From JANQHS01 sp965227315 (GTDB taxonomy: Bacteria > Bacteroidota > Bacteroidia > Cytophagales > CCMP332), in the NCBI GenBank assembly GCA_965227315.1, contig OZ245737.1:1612001-1676000 (forward strand): a stretch of 64,000 bases of DNA, read 5' to 3'. Both the position numbers and the translations under genes were made by a program. The stretch's first letter is position 1; each line of letters opens with the position of its first letter. Shown here one piece after another: positions 52,001 to 62,093 of this stretch. The notes below the pieces were generated by a model, which was given only the letters and a program-made list of their open reading frames with translations, was not told the DNA's origin and did not search any database.

Positions 52001-53653
52001 ATGAAACCTCTCATGAAAAACCTCGTCTTCCTTATCCTTTCTTTTATCGTTCTCCCCTTAGATCAAATTTCAGGCCAAGGTACCGAAACACTAAAACCCA
52101 TCGGTGATATGACAGCTAAAGTGAAAGAATACAAAACCGTTGAGCTCACCGCAGATCTCAGTGTGCTGTCTGATGATCAAAGAAAGATGGTCGGCGACCT
52201 GATCGATGCCGCGAAGATCATGGATGATCTTTTCTGGAGGCAGGCTTATGGGAACAAAGATGAACTCCTTTCCAGAATTGAAGATCCCGACCTTAAAAAG
52301 TATGTGGAGATCAACTATGGTCCCTGGGACCGGTTGAATGGAAACACATCATTCATTGAAGGCATCGGAGCAAAACCCAAGGGAGCGACATTTTACCCTG
52401 AGGATATGAATCCAGATGAGTTTGATCGACTGGATGATGAAAAAAAAGCAAGCCTTTATACCCTGATCCAAAGATCGAGTCAGGGCGACTTGATGGTGGT
52501 TCCCTATAGCCAGCATTTCAAAGACGAACTGGTCCAGGCATCCAACCTTCTTCAGTTAGCTTCAAAAAATGCCAGAGATGAAGATTTCAAAAACTATTTA
52601 AACCTCAGAGCCAAGGACCTGCTCAATGATGATTACATGAACTCCGATGCCGCATGGATGGACATGAAAAACAATCAGGTTGACATCGTGATCGGCCCCA
52701 TAGAGAATTATGAGGACCAGCTTTACAATTATAAGGCAGCTTTTGAAGCCTATGTCCTGATCAAGGACATGGACTGGAGTAGAAAATTGGAAAAATATAC
52801 AGGCTTCCTCCCTCAGCTTCAGGAATCACTGCCCGTTCCTGAGGACTACAAAAAGGAAGTACCTGGAAGCAACTCAGATCTCAATGCCTATGATGTTGTT
52901 TACTATGCAGGAGATTGCAATGCGGGAAGCAAGACCATTGCGATAAATCTTCCCAATGACGAAACCATCCAGTTGGAAAAAGGAACGAGAAGGCTCCAAC
53001 TAAAGAATGCCATGAAGGCCAAGTTCGATGAGATCCTCGTACCGATTTCCAAAGTATTGATCAACCCGGATCAGCAAAAGAACATCACATTTGATGCCTT
53101 TTTTGCGAACACTATGTTTCATGAGGTCGCGCATGGCTTGGGGATAAAAAATACCATTTCGGGAAAAGGAACCGTCAGGAAAGCTCTAAAGGAAAAATCC
53201 TCGGCTATCGAAGAAGGAAAAGCCGACATCCTCGGGTTATGGATGGTGACCCAGCTCGCCGAAAAAGGTGAACTGGAAAACGCCGAATTGATGGATTATT
53301 ATGTCACCTTTCTGGCAGGGATCTTCCGCTCTTCAAGATTTGGATCCACTTCAGCCCATGGGCAGGCCAATATGATCAGATTCAATTATTTCAAGGAAAA
53401 GAATGCCTTTTCTTATGATGAAGGATCCCAAACCTATTCCGTGAATTTCGACGAATTTCAGGATGCGGTAACACAGCTATCAAAGGATCTGCTCATCCTA
53501 CAGGGTGACGGGAACTATGCAGGCGTTGAGGAACTATTTGACACTTATGGCATGGTCGGCGAAGACCTGAAAAACTCATTGGATAAGATCAATTCGATGG
53601 GTATCCCAAAAGACATTGTCTTTAGGCAAGGAAAGGACGTCTTGGGAATTTGA
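52001..53653 (+). CDS. Dipeptidyl-peptidase 3 (M49)-like metallopeptidase
   Basis: 550 residues with an N-terminal signal (MKNLVFLILSFIVLPLDQIS after a possible second start at 52013). The zinc site is H374-E-V-A-H378 (MFHEVAHGLG) and E404-E405-G-K-A-D409 (AIEEGKADILGLW). This matches the M49-like family, whose best-known member DPP III has HELLGH and EECRAE, with a shorter, HExxH-type first motif here. Many Bacteroidota proteins of this length are annotated as dipeptidyl-peptidase 3 family. The stop overlaps the TTG start of the next gene (TTGA), so the two are coupled. Confidence 0.88.
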   Translation: MKPLMKNLVFLILSFIVLPLDQISGQGTETLKPIGDMTAKVKEYKTVELTADLSVLSDDQRKMVGDLIDAAKIMDDLFWRQAYGNKDELLSRIEDPDLKKYVEINYGPWDRLNGNTSFIEGIGAKPKGATFYPEDMNPDEFDRLDDEKKASLYTLIQRSSQGDLMVVPYSQHFKDELVQASNLLQLASKNARDEDFKNYLNLRAKDLLNDDYMNSDAAWMDMKNNQVDIVIGPIENYEDQLYNYKAAFEAYVLIKDMDWSRKLEKYTGFLPQLQESLPVPEDYKKEVPGSNSDLNAYDVVYYAGDCNAGSKTIAINLPNDETIQLEKGTRRLQLKNAMKAKFDEILVPISKVLINPDQQKNITFDAFFANTMFHEVAHGLGIKNTISGKGTVRKALKEKSSAIEEGKADILGLWMVTQLAEKGELENAELMDYYVTFLAGIFRSSRFGSTSAHGQANMIRFNYFKEKNAFSYDEGSQTYSVNFDEFQDAVTQLSKDLLILQGDGNYAGVEELFDTYGMVGEDLKNSLDKINSMGIPKDIVFRQGKDVLGI

Positions 53654-56562
53654 AAAGCTCCGTCTTCGTTCTCGGACTGTTCGTCAGCCTTTCTCTTTAC
53701 GGGCAAAGGAAGGATAACCGCTACTCTCAGGACTTGAAGTGGCGAAACATAGGTCCGGCCAACATGATGGGGAGGATCGCGGCTGTCGATGCCCTCAACA
53801 GCGATTATAGGCACGTGGTCGTGGGTTCGGCATCGGGCGGCGTATTCAAATCCACCAACGGAGGTCATTCCTGGAAAGCGATTTTCGATCGCTATGGAGC
53901 CGGATCGATCGGCTCGGTAAGCATTGACCAGAGCAATCCGAAAGTCATTTGGGTAGGTACCGGAGAGTCAGCAAACCGCAACAGCAGCGGCTGGGGCGAT
54001 GGCATTTACCGATCCGTTGACGGGGGAGAAAGCTTCAGGAATATGGGATTAAGGGAGACACATCACATCGCCGAGATCGCCCTGCATCCTCAAGACCAGA
54101 AAGTCGCCTATGCAGCTGCAGTCGGACACCTTTGGGGCTATAAAGGTAGCCGCGGGCTGTTTAAAACAACCGACGCAGGAGCTACCTGGGACAAGCTGAC
54201 CAATGGGCTTCCCAATGATGACAAAACCGGATGTACCGAGGTCATCATGGATCCGAGAGATCCCGATATTCTGTTTGCCGGTTTTTATCACCGGTTGAGA
54301 AGCCCGTATTGGTACACCTCGGGTGGTGAGCAGGGAGGTCTGTTCAAAAGTCAGGACGGAGGCCAAAGCTGGAGAAAGATCACACAAGGACTTCCCAAAG
54401 GCCATACAGGGATGATCGACATTTCAATATGTCTGAGTCAGCCGGATATCATGGTCGCAGCTATCGAAGCCGATGAGAACCTGCCCGAGGGACAGCCTGG
54501 TTCCGGGGTATACCTGAGCAGTGATGGAGGAGAGTCCTGGACTTTTTTGTACAAGCACGCCGTCCGGCCGTTTTATCATGGACAGATCGAGATCGATCCT
54601 CAAAATCCGGATATCATCTATATCGTATCAAGGGATTTTCAAATCTCTTACAATGGTGGTAAAACTTTTGAACGCAGGACCTGGGCAACGGATGGCGGTG
54701 ATGATCATGATATGTGGATCGCGCCATACGATAGCAGGATCATGTATCTCTGCACGGATCAGGGCCTGAGGCTCTCCCTGGATGGAGGAGAAAATATCCT
54801 TTCGTTCAACAACATGGCCATCGGACAGTATTATGCTATCGGGGTAGACATGAGGGATCCCTATTACGTGATCGGCGGCCTGCAGGACAACAGTATATGG
54901 ATAGGACCCAGCAATTCTCGCGAATATCGGGGTATTTTAAACAGGCATAACCTTTGGCTCGGAGAAGGCGATGGGTTCCATTCCCAGGTGGATCCCACAG
55001 ATTGGAGAACGGCCTATATCGTTAACCATGTCGGCTTTGCTGCAAGGGTCAATCGGGAAACCAGGGAACATGATTATATCACTCCAAACCCTGAGAACAT
55101 CAGCAATTTCAAGGATTTCTTTGATCAGAATTATCCGGAAACCAGCATCGATTACACCATAGACCCGGGTGAATATTGGTTTTTCTATGAATACCATGAT
55201 AAACCACAACTGCCCCCGCAATTCAGATTCAACTGGAGCAGTCCACTCATACTTTCTCCCCACGACCCCAAGACGGTTTACTTCGCGGGCAATCACCTGT
55301 TCCGATCTGAAGACCAGGGTAAGAACTGGATGATCATCAGCCCTGATCTGAGCAAAAATGATCCTGAAAAAAGAAATCCTTCGAAAAGCGGATACCTGAC
55401 AAGGAGTGTTACGGGTGGGGAAAACCATTTCACCATAGTCAGCATAGCGGAATCCAAACTCAAAAAAGGTTTGCTCTGGGCCGGTTGTGATGATGGGTTG
55501 TTGTGGATCAGCCTGGACAACGGCAAGAACTGGGAAGAAGTGGGTAAGAACATCACCGGCGAGGAGAATTCGATCTGGGTCAGCCGGGTCGAGCCTTCTT
55601 CTCACAAGGAGGGCAGGTGTTATATCACCCTGGACAATCATCGCTATGATGACATGAAACCCTATACCTATGTCACGGAGGATTATGGAAAAACCTGGTC
55701 TTCCATCGGTTCAAACCTCAATCAGGATTACAGTCTTTATGTGATCCGCGAGGACCCGGTCAATGAGAACTTGTTATTCGTAGGGAGCGAGGAAGGAGTG
55801 AATTTTAGTTTGGACAGGGGGAAAAGCTGGCATGAATTGATGGCCGGGCTTCCCACAGTAGCCGTCCATGATCTGGTCATACATCCCAGAGACGGAGATC
55901 TTGTTGCCGGAACCCATGGCCGAAGTATTTGGATCCTGGATGACCTGACCCCTTTAAGAAATATCTCGTCGGTTGATCCGGAATCCGGGATATCATATAT
56001 CCCCTCAAGAGAAGCCACAGACTGGTACTATTTCTATGAAGGAAGAACACAACCCGCTTTTGAATTTCGTGGACAAAACCCCAAAGCAGGGGCTTTGATC
56101 CATTATTGGCTATCCGAAGCGCCCAATGATACGGTCATGGTTTCGGTTCTCGACAAGGAGAATGGATACCAGAGGGTTTTCAGGTCCATTCCGAAGGAAG
56201 GTCTCAACAGAACCTATTGGGACCTCAATTTTCCCGTAGGCAAGGATAGCCTGTTATCCTACGGAAATCGACTGGATGAAATTCTCAAGGAATTATCAAA
56301 AGTGGTCAAGGGCAAGGTTTACATGGATTCCCTAAAAGCGATCCGAAAAGATCTCAGGACTCTGAAGCCTGAGCAAAACGCCCTGAACCATTTCAGAAGA
56401 AGGATGGTCATAAATTTCTCAGGTTTCTCCGGTGGCAAGCCCTATTTTCCTAAGAAGCTATTTGATATTCATGCCAGTCCCGGCCAATACGATATCCTGT
56501 TGAGATATGGTGATGCGGAAGTTACTGGAGCGGTCAGTATTAGAAAGGACCCCAGCCTCTAG
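53650..56562 (+). CDS. Secreted Asp-box (BNR/VPS10-like) propeller protein
   Basis: 970 residues, with a signal peptide (MKSSVFVLGLFVSLSLYGQR) from TTG 53650. About eleven Asp-box motifs S/T-x-D/N-x-G-x-T/S-W are seen, among them STNGGHSW, SVDGGESF, TTDAGATW, SQDGGQSW, SSDGGESW, SYNGGKTF, SEDQGKNW, SLDNGKNW, TEDYGKTW and SLDRGKSW. This implies one or two beta-propellers of sialidase/sortilin type. The last about 200 residues are a separate domain without an evident T9SS signal. Catalytic sialidase residues were not found, so a glycosidase role is not supported; members of this family are often called VPS10-like or BNR-repeat. Convergent with the next gene with no base between stops. Confidence 0.9.
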   Translation: MKSSVFVLGLFVSLSLYGQRKDNRYSQDLKWRNIGPANMMGRIAAVDALNSDYRHVVVGSASGGVFKSTNGGHSWKAIFDRYGAGSIGSVSIDQSNPKVIWVGTGESANRNSSGWGDGIYRSVDGGESFRNMGLRETHHIAEIALHPQDQKVAYAAAVGHLWGYKGSRGLFKTTDAGATWDKLTNGLPNDDKTGCTEVIMDPRDPDILFAGFYHRLRSPYWYTSGGEQGGLFKSQDGGQSWRKITQGLPKGHTGMIDISICLSQPDIMVAAIEADENLPEGQPGSGVYLSSDGGESWTFLYKHAVRPFYHGQIEIDPQNPDIIYIVSRDFQISYNGGKTFERRTWATDGGDDHDMWIAPYDSRIMYLCTDQGLRLSLDGGENILSFNNMAIGQYYAIGVDMRDPYYVIGGLQDNSIWIGPSNSREYRGILNRHNLWLGEGDGFHSQVDPTDWRTAYIVNHVGFAARVNRETREHDYITPNPENISNFKDFFDQNYPETSIDYTIDPGEYWFFYEYHDKPQLPPQFRFNWSSPLILSPHDPKTVYFAGNHLFRSEDQGKNWMIISPDLSKNDPEKRNPSKSGYLTRSVTGGENHFTIVSIAESKLKKGLLWAGCDDGLLWISLDNGKNWEEVGKNITGEENSIWVSRVEPSSHKEGRCYITLDNHRYDDMKPYTYVTEDYGKTWSSIGSNLNQDYSLYVIREDPVNENLLFVGSEEGVNFSLDRGKSWHELMAGLPTVAVHDLVIHPRDGDLVAGTHGRSIWILDDLTPLRNISSVDPESGISYIPSREATDWYYFYEGRTQPAFEFRGQNPKAGALIHYWLSEAPNDTVMVSVLDKENGYQRVFRSIPKEGLNRTYWDLNFPVGKDSLLSYGNRLDEILKELSKVVKGKVYMDSLKAIRKDLRTLKPEQNALNHFRRRMVINFSGFSGGKPYFPKKLFDIHASPGQYDILLRYGDAEVTGAVSIRKDPSL

Positions 56563-59175
56563 CTATAGCACCAGGAAGGATTTGGCATATCGCTTCTCCG
56601 GAGTTTCCACCAGGAGAAAGTATTTTCCGCTTTTCAATCCGGTTTGAATGAACTCTGTGCCGTCAACTTCCATATCGAGTCTCAATCTTTCCCTACCCAT
56701 AATATCGATTACCCGGATGGTTGCTTCCTGAGCCTTTTCCAGATCCAAACTGAAGTTCAGATCCCCGTTGCCCGGATTTGGAAAGATCGTCAGTCCAAGG
56801 GAAGAATTTGCCTGATCCAATAGACCGGTTCCGGTGCTGGTGATCCCAACTTCCCAGATCCCCCTTCCAAAAGTGGCGGCATAAAGGATCTCCTGACCAT
56901 GGTCGATCTCCAGATCGGAAACAATGACATTGGGCAGATCCTGACCATAAGGAACCCAGCTGGTCATGGTATCATTGCTCATGAAAACCCCGACATCCGT
57001 GCCGACAAATACGGTTCCATGGGCTGATCCTTCCTGATATTTGATCACGTTGGCAGGAATATTGGGAAGATCATAGCTGATATTCTGCCAATTGGCTCCG
57101 GCATCGGTGGTCTTATATACCTTTTTTCCCGATTGAAATCCTCCGACAGTCACATAAGCGATTTGCCCGGAGGTACCCACGGCATCAAGACTTGTAAAAA
57201 ACAAACTATCAGGAAGTCCGGAGGTGACATTGCTCCAACTGGATCCTGAATTCGTGCTCACCCACATTTTACTCAATTCTCCCTGTGTAAACAGCATTCG
57301 AGAGCCTGCATAGATGGAACTCCCGGCAATGTCCAAGGCGACAATAGGTGCCGGATATCCAAGTGACATGTTCGGAAAGTTGCTCAGCTTAGTCCAGCTT
57401 GCCCCTTCATTGGTGGTTTCCCAAACATTACCATAGCCGGCCACAAGTCTTGAGGAATTCGAGGGATCCAAAAGGAAGGGAGTGGTCCATGCTGCATTTT
57501 CAGCATTTCTGGGCTGGCTGGAAATATAGCTGATGCTTTGCCCCTTATCATCGGACAGGTACAAATAGCCAAATTGGGCCGATCCAATGATCTTGTTTGG
57601 ATTGGCAGGATAGATCAGGCAATCCATACCATCACCACCGATAATATTGCTCCAGGCATTCAGGTCTTTATAATAGGTCGAATTATCCTGAGAACCTCCG
57701 ATGAAATACCCCGGAAAGAATTCGTTGATCCCCATTCTGTAAAACGAGGTGATCTGCATGTCCATGAGATCGGTCCATTGGGTCGTCCAGGAACCTGCGG
57801 CCCATCCGTCGATATTAACCTGCTTGGTAATACTCAGGCCACCGTCATGGCATACATAGTAGGTTTGATTCAGGGGGTTAAAAGCATAATAATGGATGTC
57901 GGCATGCAGGCTAGGCCCGTAAAAATCCCTGTAAAAGGAAACTCCATCCCAGGTCAGACCTCCATCGGTGGAGCCCCACATATTGATCCCACCTGAATAG
58001 ATCAGGTCCTTATCATTTGGGTCTACCATGAGGGCAAGGTCATAGGTGCCCTGCCCGTTATTTCCACTACCCGATTCCGACCAGTGAAGAATGTTCGGGC
58101 TTGTAGACCTCTGTGTCCAGGTCGTTCCCCCGTTTGTGGTCCGGTAAAGTCCGTAAAAACCCCGATCCATATTGCAGGTCAGGGCATATACATAATTCGA
58201 ATCCTGAGGTGAAATGGCGAGTTTGATCCTTTGAACAACATTCTGCAGGGGTATGCCTGAATTCAAAGTCGTCCAGGTCATTCCAAAATCTGTGGATTTC
58301 AGTATCCCGGCATTTCCCTCATCCATGGTCTTCACATAACCCGAGGCCGCATAGATCGTCCTGTCGGACTGGGGGTCGCGGATCATATCCCAAATCAGGC
58401 TGTCATTGATCACGGACCAGCTTGCACCGGCATCATCCGAGCTGTAGATCCCGGTAATTCCCCCAGCGATCAAATGGTTATGGTCCTTTGGATCTATCAA
58501 CACCCGCCTGATCAGCGATTCATTTCTCTGGGTTTGGTCAAAGGTCAAACCTGTTGGCGCCCAGGACAAGCCTCCATCGGTGGTCTTATATACGCCAAGG
58601 CCATAATGGGTATGTCTCTTTCTGTCGTCAAGATCAAGGCCTGCACCCAGATAGGCATAGTCCCCAACACTGATATACATGATATCAGGGTCGATCACAT
58701 CGATAGCTATGTCGCTGATCCTGATGATGGGTAGGTCGTCGGTAATCGGGTTCCAGCTTTGTCCACCGTCATTGGTCTTCCATACTCCCCCTTGTGCAAC
58801 TCCTACAAAAAAAGTATTGGAATCGCTGGGATGGAAAGCGATGGTGTTGATCCTCCCCATTCCCCCGTTCAGGGAACTTGTGTATATCGTTGGTTTCTCA
58901 CTTAAACCCACAGGGATCCAGGTTGGGTTGGTGCTTCTGAAGCCTGAACTCGCTTTTTGCGCAGCTACTCTGGTTGCCTCGGATAGAAAAATATCCGGAC
59001 TTGCAGGCTCTCCACCAGGGTTTAAGCGCTGGGTTTCAAATTCGATCCATCGCTGAAGCCATTTAGGATTTGATCCATCCTTGCCATTGTGATCAAATTC
59101 CTGCGCCCCTGATGTCAAGGCAAAAAAGAAAAGAATAAGAAAGGTTATTGATCTTTTTGTTGCGGTTTTGTCCAT
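56563..59175 (-). CDS. Asp-box (BNR) propeller protein with T9SS sorting domain
   Basis: 870 residues: signal peptide (TFLILFFFALTSGAQ), then Asp-box motifs such as TNDGGQSW, TTDGGLSW, SSDDAGASW, STDFGMTW, TTNGGTTW, STDGGLTW, TTNEGASW, STNSGSSW and TTDAGANW, indicating two beta-propellers. The C-terminal 80 residues (TIFPNPGNGDLNFSLD; SGKYFLLVETPEKRYA) form a type A T9SS sorting domain, so it is secreted and surface-attached, unlike its neighbour at 53650-56562. It starts within the end of the DUF6438 gene (31-base overlap). The function is likely binding rather than hydrolysis, since no glycosidase signature was found. Confidence 0.9.
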   Translation of the reverse strand: MDKTATKRSITFLILFFFALTSGAQEFDHNGKDGSNPKWLQRWIEFETQRLNPGGEPASPDIFLSEATRVAAQKASSGFRSTNPTWIPVGLSEKPTIYTSSLNGGMGRINTIAFHPSDSNTFFVGVAQGGVWKTNDGGQSWNPITDDLPIIRISDIAIDVIDPDIMYISVGDYAYLGAGLDLDDRKRHTHYGLGVYKTTDGGLSWAPTGLTFDQTQRNESLIRRVLIDPKDHNHLIAGGITGIYSSDDAGASWSVINDSLIWDMIRDPQSDRTIYAASGYVKTMDEGNAGILKSTDFGMTWTTLNSGIPLQNVVQRIKLAISPQDSNYVYALTCNMDRGFYGLYRTTNGGTTWTQRSTSPNILHWSESGSGNNGQGTYDLALMVDPNDKDLIYSGGINMWGSTDGGLTWDGVSFYRDFYGPSLHADIHYYAFNPLNQTYYVCHDGGLSITKQVNIDGWAAGSWTTQWTDLMDMQITSFYRMGINEFFPGYFIGGSQDNSTYYKDLNAWSNIIGGDGMDCLIYPANPNKIIGSAQFGYLYLSDDKGQSISYISSQPRNAENAAWTTPFLLDPSNSSRLVAGYGNVWETTNEGASWTKLSNFPNMSLGYPAPIVALDIAGSSIYAGSRMLFTQGELSKMWVSTNSGSSWSNVTSGLPDSLFFTSLDAVGTSGQIAYVTVGGFQSGKKVYKTTDAGANWQNISYDLPNIPANVIKYQEGSAHGTVFVGTDVGVFMSNDTMTSWVPYGQDLPNVIVSDLEIDHGQEILYAATFGRGIWEVGITSTGTGLLDQANSSLGLTIFPNPGNGDLNFSLDLEKAQEATIRVIDIMGRERLRLDMEVDGTEFIQTGLKSGKYFLLVETPEKRYAKSFLVL

Positions 59176-59618
59176 GTGGTGTTCTCGGCAATGATCTTTA
59201 AATTCTGCTCTATTTCGTTGATCTCAATGGGTTCAAAGGACTGAAATATAATTTCCTTATTGAAATCCTGACCTGAATATCTGATGCTGATCTGCTGGGT
59301 ATCCTCATTGCCCATTCCGTACTTGTTTTTCTTTTTCTCCAGGTCTGCATTTCTAACGCTTTTCCAAAGGATCCTATTGAATTCCGGATCCACTTTGCCT
59401 TCATATTTTCCAAGGTACTGGGTGTTTTCCTTCCCGATAAATTCCGCTGAGCCGTCTTCAAAAACCCTGATCTCATAACTGGGGCATGGGTGCATACAGG
59501 GGGTGCGGATCATTTCGATCGAAGCGAAGTTCTGGTTCCTGGGTGATTCCGTGGAGTTACTTGAGGACTTGCAGGATAGCACGGACCCTATAAGGACCAA
59601 TACATAAAATGAGATCAT
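59145..59618 (-). CDS. DUF6438 lipoprotein
   Basis: 157 residues from ATG at 59616-59618: MISFYVLVLIGSVLSCKSSS, with lipobox Cys16. An in-frame ATG at 59720 would add 34 residues and bury the signal. SIEMIRTPCMHPCPSYEIRV, then FEDGSAEFIGKENTQYLGKY and GKVDPEFNRILWKSV match DUF6438 (a small domain of unknown function in Bacteroidota, with P-C-x-x-P-C-P-x-Y at the start). The terminal KPQQKDQ overlaps the next gene's start, so the two are coupled. Confidence 0.85.
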   Translation of the reverse strand: MISFYVLVLIGSVLSCKSSSNSTESPRNQNFASIEMIRTPCMHPCPSYEIRVFEDGSAEFIGKENTQYLGKYEGKVDPEFNRILWKSVRNADLEKKKNKYGMGNEDTQQISIRYSGQDFNKEIIFQSFEPIEINEIEQNLKIIAENTTWTKPQQKDQ

Positions 59619-60370
59619 GCACTCAGATAAGGAATTGTTGATATGCTTGAGGCGCGAATTCAAAATTGAGGACCTGGTTCTTGCAAATTCTGTTTTGAAG
59701 GGGTATATCCCTTTCAACACCAGACGAAATTAAGGAAGATCTATACAAATCGCAGAATCGATACCGGCCCTATTTTGCCCGAAGATCGACCCTGGGTTCG
59801 TCAATGGACCAATACCTTTCCTAAAAGCCCTCCAGCCTCAAGCCAATGATTCTTCATTCTAAACACGCGCGTCATTGCCCGAGACCATCGGGCAATCTTT
59901 GGTTCAACCAAAAGTGCAGAATTGCATTAATGGAAGGAATGTGTATCAGATCTATTGAATGAACCAAAGATCTTCGGATATGCCATGCTGTTCCTTGATT
60001 CGCTGCAGCCTTGCGAAGGCATTCCGAAGATGACGGTATTGTTCGTTTTTCGTAGCCCTCCTAAAGGCCGAGATCCATTGTAACTTGTCCCGCTTGGAGA
60101 TAGAGATCCTTGATCGCCATGAAGCCAGGCTCAGTTCCCAACACCCCTCCAACGTCATTGCCCAAAACCATCGGGCAATCTTTGGTTCAAGCAAAAGTGC
60201 CGGATTGCATAATTGGAAGGAAAGCATATCGGCTCTATCGCATGGACTAAAAGAGTCAGCGGAAATACCAAAAACGGCATTTTTTCAATGCCCGATTTCC
60301 TAGCTTCGCCCCTCAGTTTTTGAGGTAAGACAGTGTTTTTCTTGCCAAGTGGAACGACTAATTTCGAATC
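59619..60370 (+). repeat. Intergenic repeat region with paired hairpins
   Basis: These 752 bases hold no convincing gene. Two imperfect direct copies of about 93 bases lie at 59870-59962 and 60153-60245, sharing runs such as CCATCGGGCAATCTTTGGTT. Copy 1 contains a perfect 9-base hairpin (ATTGCCCGA / TCGGGCAAT); in copy 2 the stem is partly degraded. A 12-base perfect inverted repeat (ATCTTTGGTTCA, 59895-59906; TGAACCAAAGAT, 59960-59971) spans copy 1. It looks like a small interspersed or non-autonomous element. Confidence 0.6.
59952..60227 (-). other. Weak minus-strand reading frame within repeat region
   Basis: A 91-codon frame on the minus strand begins within the second repeat copy (MLSFQLCNPALLLEPKIARW) and ends at the first (ISEDLWFIQ). 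The middle part has a basic helix-like character (SAFRRATKNEQYRHLRNAFA). No family was recognised and no upstream ribosome-binding site stands out, so it may be a decayed or chance frame belonging to the repeat element. Confidence 0.25.
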
Positions 60371-62041
60371 ATGAACAGAACCAAATATTTCCTGATAGCA
60401 TTCATCTTCACCTTTCTTGGGTGTAGCCAGTCCGATCGATTTGATGCCGAATCCACCATCAAAAGATTTAAAGATCAGGTTCAAGTCCTGGCTTCGGATG
60501 AATTCGAAGGAAGAGAGACAGGGCAGCCAGGAGAAGCAAAGGCCGCCGAGTTTGTGGAAAATGAATTCATGAACATAGGCCTGAGCCCCTTGGGAGATGA
60601 TGGCGGGTTCTACCAGTCCTTTGATTTTTTGGCTGGAAAGTCATTTGGGGAGAACAATATGCTGACTCTCGATGGACAGGAAATGCAAAGGGATGAGGGC
60701 TATTTCCCCATGAATTTTTCAGGAAATGGCCAGGTCGACGGTAGCCTGGTTTCCGTAGGATTCGGTATCCAGGCTCCCGAATTGGAGTTGGATGAATATG
60801 CCGGAGTCGAAGATCTGCAAGGAAATATCGCCTTGATGGATGTGTCTTCACCCGATGGCATTCACCCGCATTCCAAATATTCCGCATATCATGACCTGCG
60901 CAACCGATGCCTGAAAGCACAGGAATTGGGGGCATCAGCGGTGGTTCTGGTCAACCAGGGAGAATTGGCTGAAGATCCCAGAAAAAACTACACAAGGAAG
61001 ATCACGGAGATGGAAATCCCCGTCGTCTTTGTTTCGGATTCAGAAAAAATAGAGAGCGGTCAATCTGTTTCCCTTTCGGTGGATATGGAGGACCAAATCG
61101 ATCAGGGCAAGAATGTCGTCGGATTGATCGATAATGGTAAGGATTCGACCGTGATCTTCGGCGCTCATTATGATCACCTCGGATATGGCGGAGAAGGAAG
61201 CCGATACAGGGGAGACAAACCGGAGATCCATAACGGGGCGGATGACAATGCCAGCGGTACTTCCCTGATCATCGAATTGGCCAGGTATTTCAAAAACAGG
61301 GAAAAATCACCTACCAACTTTCTGTTTATCGCCTTTTCGGGTGAAGAAAAAGGTCTCCTGGGTTCGAATCATTTTGCAAAGAACCCCACACTCGAACTTT
61401 CTACTGTTCGCTATATGATCAATCTCGATATGGTTGGTAGATTGGATTCAAGCAATGCCCTGATCGTTTCCGGGGTGGGAACTTCGCCCGTTTGGGACGA
61501 GATCGTGGATGGTGAAATCTCCGAAGGATTCACAATTGAGGAGAAACATGATGGCGTAGGACCTTCCGATCATACCTCTTTTTACCTTCAGGATATTCCG
61601 GTTTTGCATCTATTCACAGGGGCTCACCCCGATTATCATAAGCCCAGTGACGATGCAGAATTTGTCAACTACGAAGGGATGTACAAGATATTCGAATACC
61701 TGGTAAGCCTGACACTCAGGATGCAACAGGAGGAAACCATTGCATTCACAAAGACCAAGGATTCGGAAAACAGCAAGGCCCCGAGATTCTCGGTCACATT
61801 GGGGGTTGTTCCGGATTATGCCTATTCGGGAAAAGGAATGAAGATCGATGGTGTCACCGAGGGTAAACCCGCTTCCAAAGCAGGGCTTGAAACCGGGGAT
61901 GTCGTGGTGAAAATGGGAGACATTGACGTCCTTGACATGATGGCCTATATGAATGCCCTTTCGCAGTTCAAAAAGGGCGATTCCACCACGGTGGTTGTTG
62001 AACGTTCGGGAGAAGAGCTGGAATTCAGCGTCCGTTTTTGA
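60371..62041 (+). CDS. M28 family metallopeptidase lipoprotein with PA and PDZ domains
   Basis: 556 residues. The signal MNRTKYFLIAFIFTFLGCSQ has lipobox Cys18. Residues about 90-220 include a PA-type insertion (GASAVVLVNQGELAEDPRKN). The zinc peptidase core has H266 (GAHYDHLGYGG), D291-D292 (NGADDNASGT), E325-E326 (FSGEEKGLLGS) and D353 (MINLDMVGRL), the typical co-catalytic set. A C-terminal PDZ domain (about 470-555; GVTEGKPASKAGLETGDVVV) is present. It would be a periplasmic or outer-membrane aminopeptidase. No operon partner is evident; the next gene has its own promoter. Confidence 0.94.
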   Translation: MNRTKYFLIAFIFTFLGCSQSDRFDAESTIKRFKDQVQVLASDEFEGRETGQPGEAKAAEFVENEFMNIGLSPLGDDGGFYQSFDFLAGKSFGENNMLTLDGQEMQRDEGYFPMNFSGNGQVDGSLVSVGFGIQAPELELDEYAGVEDLQGNIALMDVSSPDGIHPHSKYSAYHDLRNRCLKAQELGASAVVLVNQGELAEDPRKNYTRKITEMEIPVVFVSDSEKIESGQSVSLSVDMEDQIDQGKNVVGLIDNGKDSTVIFGAHYDHLGYGGEGSRYRGDKPEIHNGADDNASGTSLIIELARYFKNREKSPTNFLFIAFSGEEKGLLGSNHFAKNPTLELSTVRYMINLDMVGRLDSSNALIVSGVGTSPVWDEIVDGEISEGFTIEEKHDGVGPSDHTSFYLQDIPVLHLFTGAHPDYHKPSDDAEFVNYEGMYKIFEYLVSLTLRMQQEETIAFTKTKDSENSKAPRFSVTLGVVPDYAYSGKGMKIDGVTEGKPASKAGLETGDVVVKMGDIDVLDMMAYMNALSQFKKGDSTTVVVERSGEELEFSVRF

Positions 62042-62093
62042 ATAATAAAATCTAATTTTTTCTTACGTAGTTGCTTGGTGGTTGTCCTGATAA

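Noticed and set aside
53650..59175. Sialidase activity for the Asp-box proteins
   Set aside because: Asp-boxes alone mark the propeller fold; no catalytic Arg triad or Tyr/Glu pair could be pointed to.
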